This document shows positions 1 to 7,853 of a DNA stretch of 27,680 nt, piece by piece. The translations under genes and the position numbers were made by a program. Position 1 is the first letter of the stretch. Every line of letters begins with the position of its first letter. The notes under the pieces were generated by a model that was given only the letters and a program-made list of their open reading frames with translations, searched no databases and was not told the origin of the DNA. The stretch comes from CAZNLL01 sp964573885 (GTDB lineage: Bacteria > Desulfobacterota > DSM-4660 > Desulfatiglandales > Desulfatiglandaceae), in contig CAZNLL010000039.1 in NCBI GenBank assembly GCA_964573885.1, forward strand, positions 1 to 27,680, in the 5' to 3' direction.

Positions 1-38
1 TAGTAAGGGTCTGTGGTCCCAAATATAATTCTCCGGTA

Positions 39-434
39 ATGTCAGAAATCGTCTCCACCATCGTGGCCAATTACAACTATTGGCTCTACATTGTGCTCAT
101 GATGATCGGTCTTTATGCCATGATTGCCAAAAACAATCTCATAAAGAAGCTGGTGGGTATGAATATCTTTCAAACGGCGATCATCCTCTTTTATGTCTCC
201 ATCGGGTGCAAACGGGGAGGCACCATCCCTATTATAGAGCACGCGCACGGCCCTGGTCATCATGTCATAGATAGTGCCCATTATGTGAACCCCCTTCCCC
301 ACGTGCTCATGCTCACCGCCATTGTCGTTTCAGTCTCAACTTTCGGTGTGGCCCTGGCCCTTGCTGTCAAGATATATCAGCAGTATAAGACCCTGGAAGA
401 AGATGAAATAATCATGAGGCTGAGGGAGAAATGA
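39..434 (+). CDS. mrpC: MrpC/NuoK-like antiporter subunit
   Basis: 131-aa membrane protein of the MrpC/MnhC/NuoK family, a small three-helix subunit that packs beside the large antiporter-like subunits of Mrp Na+/H+ antiporters and complex I. Three hydrophobic helices are visible at about residues 12-30, 38-54 and 88-112. The family pattern KLVGMNIFQTAIILF follows the first helix. A His/Gly-rich loop (about 64-82) separates helices 2 and 3. Length is close to the usual 100-130 aa. It is the first complete gene and overlaps the next large subunit by ATGA, so it is translationally coupled to it. The upstream ribosome site is weak, and genes for MrpB/E/F/G-type subunits would be expected just left of the window. 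The family is clear; the ion moved (Na+ or H+) cannot be told. Confidence 0.9.
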   Translation: MSEIVSTIVANYNYWLYIVLMMIGLYAMIAKNNLIKKLVGMNIFQTAIILFYVSIGCKRGGTIPIIEHAHGPGHHVIDSAHYVNPLPHVLMLTAIVVSVSTFGVALALAVKIYQQYKTLEEDEIIMRLREK

Positions 435-1894
435 GTGCCCATTGCCCCATCCTTGTCGTGGTCATCCCCCTCTTGTGCGCCTTTTTCATCAGCGGTGTAG
501 GATGGATCAATAAACGGCTGTGTTTCCCCGCTGCCCTGGTGGGCCTCACCCTTTCAGCCGGCCTCTCGGTGGTTCTTTTGTTGCAAGTGCTTGATTCGGG
601 CCCGCTTCAATACAAGCTGGGCGGGTGGGATCCCCCATGGGGAATTGCCTACGAAGTAGACCGCCTAAACGGGCTGGTCCTGGCCGTTGTCTCCGTGTTG
701 GCCCTTGTCAACCTCATCGCGACCCATAGGAGCATTCAGGAAGAACTCCCGGACAGGGTTGGGGCCGTGTATACCCTTTATGTGCTCTTTGTCACCGGGC
801 TTGCGGGCATCGTCATAACGGGTGATCTCTTCAACCTTTATGTCCTCCTTGAAGTAGCCTCGCTCACGAGTTATGCCCTCATCGCACTCGGAAAAGACCG
901 CGCCCCCCTTTCGAGCCTCAACTACGTTTTCATGGGAACTATTGGGGCCTGTTTTTACCTTTTGGGCGTGGGCTATTTGTATATCATGACCGGGTCCCTG
1001 AATATGGACCACATTGCATCCCTGTTGCCGCCCCTTTATGATTCCAGCGCCATCCTGGCGGCCTTTATTTTTTGTATGGTAGGGGTGTGGATCAAAATGG
1101 CCTTTTTCCCTCTCCATATCTGGCTACCCAATGCATACACCTATGCCCCCTCCGCAGTGAGCAGCCTTATCGCCCCGCTTATGACCAAGGTCATGGCCTA
1201 CGTCATGATCCGGCTTGTGGTTTCGGTCTTTTCAACCCAATTTGCCTTCGCCATGGTGGGTCTCACCAATCCCGTGGTATGGCTTTCGTCCCTGGCCATC
1301 ATTATGGGGGCCTTTTTTGCCCTGACCCAAACGAACCTCAAGAAGATGTTCACCTACATTATCGTCTCGGAAATCGGTTATATGGTTGGGGGGGCCTGGC
1401 TGGGTAACAGGGCCGGCATGACCGGGGCGGTGCTTCACATTATGAACGATGCCATGATGACCCTGTGCCTGTTCTTGGCGGCAGGGAATATCTTTTACAG
1501 GAGCCGGGGGCTGGACTGGAGACATCTCCAAGGGCTGTTCAAAAAAATGCCTTTTACCATGGGCGCCTTTGTGGCAGGCGGGCTGAGCGTGATCGGAGTG
1601 CCTCCGACCTGCGGGTTCTTTAGCAAGTGGTACCTTTTGTCGGGGGCTGTGCAGGCGGGGCATTACGGTTTTATGGTCGCCCTCTTGGCAAGCAGCCTGA
1701 TTAATGTGGTTCTCTTTTTCCGGGTCATAGAAATGGGGTATTATGGGCGTGCAGACCCATCTGTAAAGGAGGCGCCTGCAGACATGGTGACCCCCCTTCT
1801 GATTGTTTCTGCGGGTCTTGTGGCCGTGGGCCTTTACACCGGCCCTATTGTGACGCACGTGATTCAACCCTTTCTTCCTCCAGGGCTCGGATAA
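431..1894 (+). CDS. mrpD: MrpD/NuoN-type proton-conducting antiporter subunit (first of three)
   Basis: 487-aa polytopic membrane protein of the proton-conducting membrane transporter family (PF00361; MrpD, NuoL/M/N). About 14 hydrophobic helices. The channel residues expected from the family are visible: Glu141 in LYVLLEVASL (TM5), Lys222 in GVWIKMAFFPLHIWLP (TM7) with His229, and Lys253 in the TM8 motif APLMTKVMAY. It should therefore conduct protons. The start overlaps the stop of the upstream MrpC-like gene (ATGA). After its stop there is an unusual 98-bp heptamer repeat before the next antiporter gene. The assignment to MrpD rather than NuoN rests on the MrpC neighbour and the absence of quinone-module genes here. 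Confidence 0.92.
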   Translation: MSAHCPILVVVIPLLCAFFISGVGWINKRLCFPAALVGLTLSAGLSVVLLLQVLDSGPLQYKLGGWDPPWGIAYEVDRLNGLVLAVVSVLALVNLIATHRSIQEELPDRVGAVYTLYVLFVTGLAGIVITGDLFNLYVLLEVASLTSYALIALGKDRAPLSSLNYVFMGTIGACFYLLGVGYLYIMTGSLNMDHIASLLPPLYDSSAILAAFIFCMVGVWIKMAFFPLHIWLPNAYTYAPSAVSSLIAPLMTKVMAYVMIRLVVSVFSTQFAFAMVGLTNPVVWLSSLAIIMGAFFALTQTNLKKMFTYIIVSEIGYMVGGAWLGNRAGMTGAVLHIMNDAMMTLCLFLAAGNIFYRSRGLDWRHLQGLFKKMPFTMGAFVAGGLSVIGVPPTCGFFSKWYLLSGAVQAGHYGFMVALLASSLINVVLFFRVIEMGYYGRADPSVKEAPADMVTPLLIVSAGLVAVGLYTGPIVTHVIQPFLPPGLG

Positions 1895-1896
1895 AA

Positions 1897-1994
1897 AGCA
1901 GTCATCAGTAATCAGTGATCAGTAATCAGTGATCAGTCATCAGTGATCAGTCATCAGTAATCAGTGATCAGTTAGCAGTGATCAGTTAGCAGTA
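1897..1994 (+). repeat. Heptanucleotide tandem repeat, 14 units
   Basis: Fourteen consecutive 7-bp units of the form A(T/G)CAGTN fill exactly 98 bp with no indels. Position 7 varies freely (A, G, C or T), and position 2 is T except for G in the first, twelfth and fourteenth units. The array occupies most of the gap between the stop at 1894 and the next antiporter start at 2032, inside an otherwise tightly packed operon. The unit creates many GATC and TGATCA sites. It is non-coding and ends about 26 bp before the ribosome-binding region of the next gene. No function is assigned. Confidence 0.93.
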
Positions 1995-2031
1995 ATAAAA
2001 AGCGGTTGGTTTGCCGAGCGAGGAAGCAGGC

Positions 2032-3516
2032 ATGGAAACGGTGATTTCCATAAGGCCGCTGCTGGCCGTTCTGGTCTCAATCTGCGTGATTCCCCTCCTG
2101 GTCCTCAGTCCAAGACCCAATGTGCGGGAAGGGTGGACCTTCGTGGCGGCCCTGGTCAAATTCGGTCTCATCCTGTCCATGCTGCCCTCTGTGCTGCAAG
2201 GCTCGGAGATCGTGTATACGGTGGTGGAGATCCTGCCCGGTGCGGCCGTCCAATTCAGGGTGGACGCCCTGGGAATGCTTTTCGCCCTGGTGGCCTCCTC
2301 CCTGTGGATTGTCACATCGGCCTATTCGGTTGGATATATGAGGGGGCTCAAAGAGCACAGCCAGACCAGGTACTTCTGCTTTTTTGCCTTGGCCCTTTCC
2401 GCCACCATAGGTGTGGCCTTTTCAGCCAATCTCCTGACCCTGTATCTTTTTTACGAGATGCTCTCTTTTACCACCTATCCCTTGGTGACCCATCATCAGG
2501 ACGAGGAAGCAAAATCGTCGGGCCGTAAATATCTCTTTTATATCGTGGGCACATCCATTGGACTGGTGCTCCCGGCCATGGTCATATCCTATCATCTGGC
2601 GGGCACCTTGGAGTTCGCAAGACAGGGATTCCTGGCCGGGACCGGCTCCAGGACCCTGTTGGGACTGATCCTGGTATTTCTTGTCTTCGGGTTTGCAAAG
2701 GCGGCCATCATGCCCCTTCACGCGTGGCTCCCCGCAGCCATGGTAGCGCCTACGCCGGTGAGCGCCCTGCTCCATGCCGTAGCCGTGGTCAAGGTGGGGA
2801 TATTCAGTATCCTGCGGGTTCTCACCGGCGTTTTCGGAACCCATCTCCTCGGATCTCTGGGGTTCTCCCCCTTTCTGCTTTTTATTGCTTCCTTTACCGT
2901 CCTGGCAGGCTCCTTTGTGGCCCTTTCCCAGGACAACCTCAAGCGGCTTCTGGCCTTTTCCACTATCGCCCAGTTGTCTTATATTGTGCTGGGGGCGGCC
3001 CTCCTATCGCCGAAAGGGATGACGGGAGGTATGATCCACATTGCCATGCATGCCTTTGGCAAGATCACCCTCTTTTTTTGTGCCGGGGCCATCTTTGTGG
3101 CTACGGGCAAGAAAAACATCAGCGAAATGGTAGGCATCGGCAGGCGGATGCCGGTGACCATGGCGGCCTTTTTTGTGGCCTCCCTGAGCATTATCGGCCT
3201 TCCCCCGTGCGGTGGGTTCCTGAGCAAATGGTACCTGGTCCTGGGTTCCTTGGAGGCCCATCAGAGGGCCGTGCTGTTTGTTTTGCTGGCCAGCTCCCTC
3301 TTAAACGCCGCATACTTCATGCCCATCGTGTATAAGGCCTTCTTTTCCGCCCCTCATGAGGCGGCCTTTGCCGAAAAGGTCCATGAAGCCCCGGTCATGT
3401 GTGTGGCGCCCCTGGTGGTGACCGCCCTGGTTTCCGTGATTCTTTTCTTTTACCCGGAGCCCTTTTTCAGGCTTGCCACTATGGCCGTCCAAGGCATAAC
3501 CGGAGTGAATCCATGA
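2032..3516 (+). CDS. MrpD/NuoM-type proton-conducting antiporter subunit (second of three)
   Basis: 494-aa membrane protein of the same PF00361 family as its neighbours, about 14 helices. Channel residues are intact: Glu142 in LFYEMLSF (TM5), Lys223 in GFAKAAIMPLHAWLP (TM7) with His230, His248 and Lys254 in ALLHAVAVVKVG (TM7-TM8 region). The ATG at 2032 is preferred to an in-frame TTG at 2011 because AGGAAG (2021-2026) lies at normal ribosome-site distance from it. The stop overlaps the next small gene by ATGA. Together with the 487- and 590-aa subunits it gives three parallel antiporter-like units in one operon, as in some multi-D-subunit Mrp clusters of sulfate reducers. It is a functional-looking pump subunit; partner and ion are inferred only. 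Confidence 0.92.
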   Translation: METVISIRPLLAVLVSICVIPLLVLSPRPNVREGWTFVAALVKFGLILSMLPSVLQGSEIVYTVVEILPGAAVQFRVDALGMLFALVASSLWIVTSAYSVGYMRGLKEHSQTRYFCFFALALSATIGVAFSANLLTLYLFYEMLSFTTYPLVTHHQDEEAKSSGRKYLFYIVGTSIGLVLPAMVISYHLAGTLEFARQGFLAGTGSRTLLGLILVFLVFGFAKAAIMPLHAWLPAAMVAPTPVSALLHAVAVVKVGIFSILRVLTGVFGTHLLGSLGFSPFLLFIASFTVLAGSFVALSQDNLKRLLAFSTIAQLSYIVLGAALLSPKGMTGGMIHIAMHAFGKITLFFCAGAIFVATGKKNISEMVGIGRRMPVTMAAFFVASLSIIGLPPCGGFLSKWYLVLGSLEAHQRAVLFVLLASSLLNAAYFMPIVYKAFFSAPHEAAFAEKVHEAPVMCVAPLVVTALVSVILFFYPEPFFRLATMAVQGITGVNP

Positions 3517-3644
3517 CAGAAGAGAGAGAAGAAAGAATGGAACTGGGCCATGAGCCGGTTCCCGGATACCGAAAGGCCTTTTTTATCGCCATTTCAGTAG
3601 GGGGGATCTATTTGGGAATCATCCTTTTAAAGACCCTTTTCTGA
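3513..3644 (+). CDS. 43-aa single-pass membrane protein of the antiporter operon
   Basis: Very short gene, ATGA-overlapped with the antiporter gene before it. The protein has a charged N-terminus (MTEEREERMELGHEP), a basic pair at Tyr19-Arg20-Lys21 and one hydrophobic helix from about Ala22 to Leu42, ending two residues later. The charge pattern predicts a cytoplasmic N-terminus by the positive-inside rule. I do not recognise a family. The translational coupling, clean transmembrane helix and position between two antiporter genes argue that it is real and is an accessory or assembly subunit of the complex. It could in principle be a chance ORF, but its coupling to the upstream stop makes that less likely. 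Confidence 0.7.
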   Translation: MTEEREERMELGHEPVPGYRKAFFIAISVGGIYLGIILLKTLF

Positions 3645-3724
3645 ACAATAAAGAGTCAGGCCAAAGAAAAGATTTCGCCGCCCTTCTCGGGTGGCATAGG
3701 GCGGATTCTTGTAAGGAGTTGGAC

Positions 3725-4012
3725 ATGGAGACCCAAGAGAGCAAACAAGGGCACGGCACAGGGCATAGGGACACCAAAGGCTATCTCTTTGACAACCCCA
3801 AGAACGTCAAAAGACTCCTGGGGGGGTTTTACCTCTCCCTTCTGGTCCTTCTTGCGGCGGAACTCTTTCTCCACAAACGCCCCCACTTTGCCTGGGAGGC
3901 GTGGCCGGAGTTTTATGCGGTCTACGGGTTTGTGGCCTGTGTGGTCCTTGTCCTGGCCGCGAAATATATTTTGAGACCCTTGGTAAAAAGGCGCGAGGAC
4001 TATTATGATTGA
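3725..4012 (+). CDS. 95-aa two-TM membrane protein of the antiporter operon
   Basis: Small membrane protein with a hydrophilic N-terminal 30 residues and two hydrophobic helices (about 33-50 and 66-82), ending in a basic/acidic tail KRREDYYD. The ATG at 3725 is chosen because AAGGAG at 3713-3718 precedes it by 6 nt; the in-frame TTG at 3719 would sit directly on that site. Its 3' end overlaps the next gene by 8 nt, which indicates translational coupling. No family is recognised with certainty. Its position immediately before a NuoL/MrpD-type subunit suggests a structural role in the same membrane complex. Confidence 0.78.
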   Translation: METQESKQGHGTGHRDTKGYLFDNPKNVKRLLGGFYLSLLVLLAAELFLHKRPHFAWEAWPEFYAVYGFVACVVLVLAAKYILRPLVKRREDYYD

Positions 4013-5777
4013 GGGGGCTCCACCGGCGGTGGTTTTCATTCTTGCGGCCCTGGCAGTGCCGTTTTTAAAGGGAAAAGGGCGGGGCATATACCTCCTGGCC
4101 ATTCCCGTCATCGCCTTTATCGGTCTTTTTCATGCGGGTGAGGGCACCCACTGGGTGGTGCGTTTTCTGGACTACGAGCTCATCTTCGGCCGGATGGACA
4201 GGCTCAGCCTCATTTTTGGGTATATCTTCCTCCTCATATCTTTCCTGGCCACCCTCTATGCCCTTCACGTCAAGGACTCCCTGCAGCACATGGCGGGACT
4301 GGTTTACGCGGGCAGCGCCTTGGGGGTGGTGTTTGCCGGGGACATCTTTACCCTGTTCCTTTTCTGGGAGATGCTCACCGTCGCCTCGGTGTTCCTCATA
4401 TGGTCCCGGAGGACAAAGGCCTCTCTGGGGGCCGGTTTCCGCTATTTTTTGGTCCATGCCGCCGGGGGCCTGTGCCTGCTCGCCGGCATCGTGATTCATG
4501 TGAATCAGACCGGATCCACAGCTTTCGGATATATAGGCTTAAACGGGCTGGGTACCTATCTTATATTCTTTGGCTTCGGCCTAAATTGTGCGTGGCCCCT
4601 CCTGCACCCCTGGCTGACCGATGCCTACCCGGAAGCGACCATCTCAGGAGCCGTTTTTTTGAGTGCCTTTACAACCAAGACGGCGGTTTACGCCCTGGCC
4701 AGGGCCTTTCCCGGTACAGAGGCCCTCATCTGGATCGGGGCCATTATGACCGGATTTCCCATTTTTTACGCCGTCATCGAAAATGACCTCAGACGGGTGC
4801 TCTCCTACAGCCTTATCAACCAGGTAGGCTTTATGGTCTGCGGCATTGGAATCGGGACCCATCTGGCCATAAACGGCGCGGTGGCCCACGCATTCAATGA
4901 TATACTCTTCAAGGCCCTGCTCTTTATGTCCATGGGTGCGGTCATATACCGTACAGGAAAAATCAACGGTACGGACCTGGGTGGTCTTTACCGCACCATG
5001 CCCCTGACCTGTATATTTTGTATGGTGGGGGCGGCGTCCATCTCCGCCTTTCCCCTTTTCAGCGGGTTTGTGAGCAAATCCATGGTCATGGAGGCGGCTG
5101 CCAAAGGGCACATGAAGGCCGTCTGGTTTCTTCTCCTCTTTGCTTCGGCAGGGGTCTTCCATCATGCGGGCATCAAGATCCCCTATTTTGCATTTTTTTC
5201 ACATGATTCCGGAATGCGACCCAAGGAGGCCCCCTTCCATATGCTCCTGGCAATGGGAATAGCGGCCTTGCTGTGTGTTTTTATCGGATCTTTTCCCGGC
5301 CCCCTTTACAGTCTCTTGCCTTATCCCGTGGACTATGTCCCCTACACCGCCCCCCATGTTTTGGGTCAGACGCAGCTCCTCTTTTTTTCCGCCCTCGCCT
5401 TTACCCTGCTTATCCTCTCCGGGATTTACCCGGCCGAGATAAGAAGTGTAAACCTGGATGCAGATTGGTTTTACCGAAAAGGGGGACGGCTTTTCTACTC
5501 CATCATGGATCGCAGCCTTAACGGAATAAACAGGGCCTGCGAACAGGTATTTGTCAACGGCCTTGCAGGATCTGTGGCAAGGTTTTCAAGGGACGGCCCG
5601 GCCCGGGTGACCCTGTTCAGCCTCATCACTATCTGGCTTTTGAGGGGGGTCAAGGGAACAAGGCTGGAGATAAGAAAGACAAATCTGTATAATGACATAT
5701 TAAAGGGGACTCTCCCCGTAGGGCTTGGCGCGGGGGCGGCCGCAGTCTTTATTCTCCTGGTCTTTATGCTGACCTAA
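4005..5777 (+). CDS. NuoL/MrpD-type antiporter-like subunit, third and longest, lacking the TM7 lysine
   Basis: 590-aa polytopic protein of the proton-conducting transporter family. Glu122 in LFWEMLTVAS (TM5) and Lys225 in FTTKTAVYALAR (TM8) are present, as is the TM7 histidine His201. At the position of the near-invariant TM7 lysine the motif reads GLNCAWPLLHPWL, so Asn194 replaces Lys. The C-terminal roughly 110 residues extend beyond the usual 14-helix core, with a long charged segment (about 490-565) and a final helix (about 569-589), resembling the extended C-termini of NuoL/HyfB-like proteins. It starts within the end of the preceding small gene. It may be a modified or partly non-conducting channel unit; this is inference from the substitution. 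Confidence 0.9.
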   Translation: MIEGAPPAVVFILAALAVPFLKGKGRGIYLLAIPVIAFIGLFHAGEGTHWVVRFLDYELIFGRMDRLSLIFGYIFLLISFLATLYALHVKDSLQHMAGLVYAGSALGVVFAGDIFTLFLFWEMLTVASVFLIWSRRTKASLGAGFRYFLVHAAGGLCLLAGIVIHVNQTGSTAFGYIGLNGLGTYLIFFGFGLNCAWPLLHPWLTDAYPEATISGAVFLSAFTTKTAVYALARAFPGTEALIWIGAIMTGFPIFYAVIENDLRRVLSYSLINQVGFMVCGIGIGTHLAINGAVAHAFNDILFKALLFMSMGAVIYRTGKINGTDLGGLYRTMPLTCIFCMVGAASISAFPLFSGFVSKSMVMEAAAKGHMKAVWFLLLFASAGVFHHAGIKIPYFAFFSHDSGMRPKEAPFHMLLAMGIAALLCVFIGSFPGPLYSLLPYPVDYVPYTAPHVLGQTQLLFFSALAFTLLILSGIYPAEIRSVNLDADWFYRKGGRLFYSIMDRSLNGINRACEQVFVNGLAGSVARFSRDGPARVTLFSLITIWLLRGVKGTRLEIRKTNLYNDILKGTLPVGLGAGAAAVFILLVFMLT

Positions 5778-5853
5778 ATCCCGGTGTGGAGGCCCCCTCT
5801 TTCGGGATTGAAAGACCCCTGATGGGCGTGAACAGGTTGGACAAGGTGGGTTT

Positions 5854-6348
5854 ATGGTTTCTTTTGTAGATTTAAAAAAAATAAACATACTAAAGGAGTT
5901 GGGAGAGCCCATGCTGGGGAAAATGCTCCCTTTTACCCGGGTACACCTTTTTGGAGCGGGTGCGAATATCTTCAGACAGGGACAAAAGGCAGACAGGTTC
6001 TATATGTTGCTGAAAGGAAAGGTCCTTTTAGAAGTAGAGGCCTCCGAGTCCATCAGCATCTCCCTGGGTGCCATAAAGGCCTCCTATTCCTTTGGCTGGT
6101 CGGCCCTTGTGCCTGGTTCGCAGTATACCTCCTCCGCGACATGTACAGAGCCTTGCGAAGTGCTTGCTATTTCAGGGGATACCTTCTTGGAGATCCTCGA
6201 ACAGGATCACTCCATGGGCTTCCGGGTGATGGAAGGGGTGGTCAGCATCCTGAAGAGGCGTTTGGAACGGCGAACAAGCCAATTCTTAAAGACCTTGCGG
6301 GCCCTGCCCGATATTAAGGATCTTTTTGTGGAGGACCAGGATACATGA
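5854..6348 (+). CDS. Stand-alone cyclic-nucleotide-binding-fold protein
   Basis: 164-aa protein with one cNMP-binding (Crp-type beta-barrel) domain at about residues 22-135: GANIFRQGQKADRFYMLLKG is the typical start of the fold, followed by a C-helix rich in Arg (about 122-148). There is no helix-turn-helix, so it is not a Crp-type transcription factor. The phosphate-binding cassette reads FGWSALVPGSQYTSSAT where cAMP-binding relatives have FGE...R(S/T)A, so both the ribose-binding Glu and the phosphate-binding Arg appear to be missing. It follows the antiporter operon by 76 bp and has AAGGTGG upstream of the ATG. It probably acts as a protein-interaction or alternative-ligand sensor; its target is unknown. 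Confidence 0.85.
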   Translation: MVSFVDLKKINILKELGEPMLGKMLPFTRVHLFGAGANIFRQGQKADRFYMLLKGKVLLEVEASESISISLGAIKASYSFGWSALVPGSQYTSSATCTEPCEVLAISGDTFLEILEQDHSMGFRVMEGVVSILKRRLERRTSQFLKTLRALPDIKDLFVEDQDT

Positions 6349-6543
6349 GGTGTCTTTTAAAGACCACGGGGGGAGATGTCCTGGAGGGGCATGGGCCGGG
6401 GCCTTTGATATCCGAAAAGATACGCATTTTTAGATAGATATGTAAATAGGATTTTGCTTGACAAGAGACAGATAGGTACAGGAAACTTCTGGGAGACGTC
6501 GTGTTACGCGTCCGGTTCCACAAAGTCTTAAAGGGAGAAGGGC
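6349..6543 (+). promoter_or_regulatory. 195-bp intergenic region, possible weak promoter
   Basis: Non-coding gap between the cNMP-fold gene and the PAS protein. A consensus TTGACA lies at 6458-6463 inside an AT-rich patch, but no good -10 is found 16-18 bp downstream (GGAAAC there), so a sigma-70 promoter is only suggested. Ribosome-site-like AAGGGAGAAGG precedes the ATG at 6544. Nothing else is recognised. Confidence 0.25.
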
Positions 6544-7620
6544 ATGGAGGAAAGGGAGGAAAAAGGGGTCTCAACTGCTCAAGAGGCCGGGCTCTCAAGA
6601 ACCCCGGCCGTTTTAGACACGGAGTATTTCGCGAAAATATTTATCAATTCGCCCATCGGGATTTATATCGCCCAAGATGGAAAATTCCGCTTTGTTAATC
6701 CAGAGTTCCAGAGGATCTCAGGATACAAAGAAGAGGAATTGCTGGGTAAGCCCACAAGCATGATTGTCATGCCTGAGGACTGGGATGCGGTCAGGCAAAA
6801 TGCCGTGAAGATGGTGAAAGGAGAAGCGCTTTCCCCTTACGTGTACCGGGCGGTGGACAAGCAAGGGGACATCCTGTGGATTATCGAGACGGTGACCTCC
6901 ATCTCATATGGGGGAACAAGGGCCACGTTGGGTTATTTTATGGACAACACCGAAGGTGAGCGTGCCAAGGAGGCCTTGAGCCTTTCAGAAGAGAAATTCC
7001 ACAAGGCCTTCCGGTCCAGTCCCGACTGGTTTGTGATCAGCACCTTGGAAGACGGCTTTTACATTGATGTGAATGAAGCCTTTTTACGGACTACAGGCTA
7101 TCGCCGGGAGGAGGTCCTCGGTCGCGCCTCACATGACCTGGGTATCTGGGCGGACCCTGATCAGAGGACCCAAATGATAAAAACGCTCCGCGAGCGCGGG
7201 GAGGTCAGGAATCTGGAAGCCCGGTTCCGCATGAAATCCGGTGAGATCCGTCATGTGCTCTGGTCGGCAGAGGTTATTGAATACGGCGATGAGGTCTGTC
7301 TTTTGGCGGTGACCAGGGATATCACCTCCCGGAAGCAGGCCGAAAAAGAGCGGTTACAAAAGGAGAAGTTGGAAGGCGTCCTTGAGGTGGCCGGCGCGGC
7401 CTGTCACGAACTGAACCAACCGCTTCAATACCTCTTCCTCCTCCTGAATGAGGTTTTAGGGGAAATCCCCAAAAGTGAGGCTGTCAAGGAAATGAAAGCC
7501 CAGCTTGAGCGGATAAAGGGCATTACCCGCAAATTGGAGAGTATTACCACCTACGAGACCAGGGATTACATCCAGGGATCCAAGATTATCGATATTGATA
7601 AGGCCTCAAAAAAGGCCTAA
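6544..7620 (+). CDS. PAS-PAS protein with histidine-kinase dimerisation helix but no ATPase domain
   Basis: 358-aa soluble signalling protein. PAS domain 1 spans about residues 26-140 and PAS domain 2 about 147-265, each ending in the usual TxDIT/DNTE-type PAC segment. A coiled linker then leads to a phospho-acceptor-type H-box at residues 281-296 (EVAGAACHELNQPLQY) with His288. The protein stops about 70 residues after the histidine, and the HATPase_c domain with N, G1 and G2 boxes is absent. It therefore cannot phosphorylate itself alone. It could be phosphorylated in trans by the complete kinase encoded next, act as a dimerisation partner, or be a receiver phosphatase. There is no frameshift evidence: the next 230 bp do not encode a detached ATPase domain, and the stop is clean. 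Confidence 0.85.
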   Translation: MEEREEKGVSTAQEAGLSRTPAVLDTEYFAKIFINSPIGIYIAQDGKFRFVNPEFQRISGYKEEELLGKPTSMIVMPEDWDAVRQNAVKMVKGEALSPYVYRAVDKQGDILWIIETVTSISYGGTRATLGYFMDNTEGERAKEALSLSEEKFHKAFRSSPDWFVISTLEDGFYIDVNEAFLRTTGYRREEVLGRASHDLGIWADPDQRTQMIKTLRERGEVRNLEARFRMKSGEIRHVLWSAEVIEYGDEVCLLAVTRDITSRKQAEKERLQKEKLEGVLEVAGAACHELNQPLQYLFLLLNEVLGEIPKSEAVKEMKAQLERIKGITRKLESITTYETRDYIQGSKIIDIDKASKKA

Positions 7621-7645
7621 TTTAATGGGCAGGATTTTTTTCCGT

Positions 7646-7689
7646 GGGAAATGCCTTGACTATCCTCAGGAAAGGTGATGGTATTTCCC
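7646..7689. repeat. Long-loop inverted repeat downstream of the PAS gene
   Basis: GGGAAATGCC (7646-7655) can pair with GGTATTTCCC (7680-7689) with one G-T wobble, leaving a 24-nt loop. It lies just after the stop at 7620. No T-tract follows, so it is not a classical intrinsic terminator; it may be a weak mRNA-end structure. Confidence 0.35.
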
Positions 7690-7761
7690 GCAAAGGGCAA
7701 AAGAAACCCTGTGGATTCCGGAAAGCGGAAGTAAAATAGACTGCCATGGGGACCTTGACGT

Positions 7762-7783
7762 GAAAGAGTGGGGCCCCACTTTC
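7762..7783. promoter_or_regulatory. GC-rich dyad upstream of the Cache kinase
   Basis: The perfect 12-bp palindrome GTGGGGCCCCAC is flanked by GAAAG(A) on the left and TTTC on the right, giving an almost perfect dyad about 70 bp before the kinase start. The position suits an operator for the kinase/regulator genes. The rest of the 233-bp gap (7621-7853) holds no gene I can support. Confidence 0.35.
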
Positions 7784-7853
7784 AAATATCTTAGAACTGA
7801 TATGATCTTTCCTCGTAAACTCCCTCCTCCAGGACCTCTGGCCTTGAAGGGCT

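Noticed and set aside
1897..1994. CRISPR array
   Set aside because: The unit is 7 bp without spacers; it is a simple tandem repeat.
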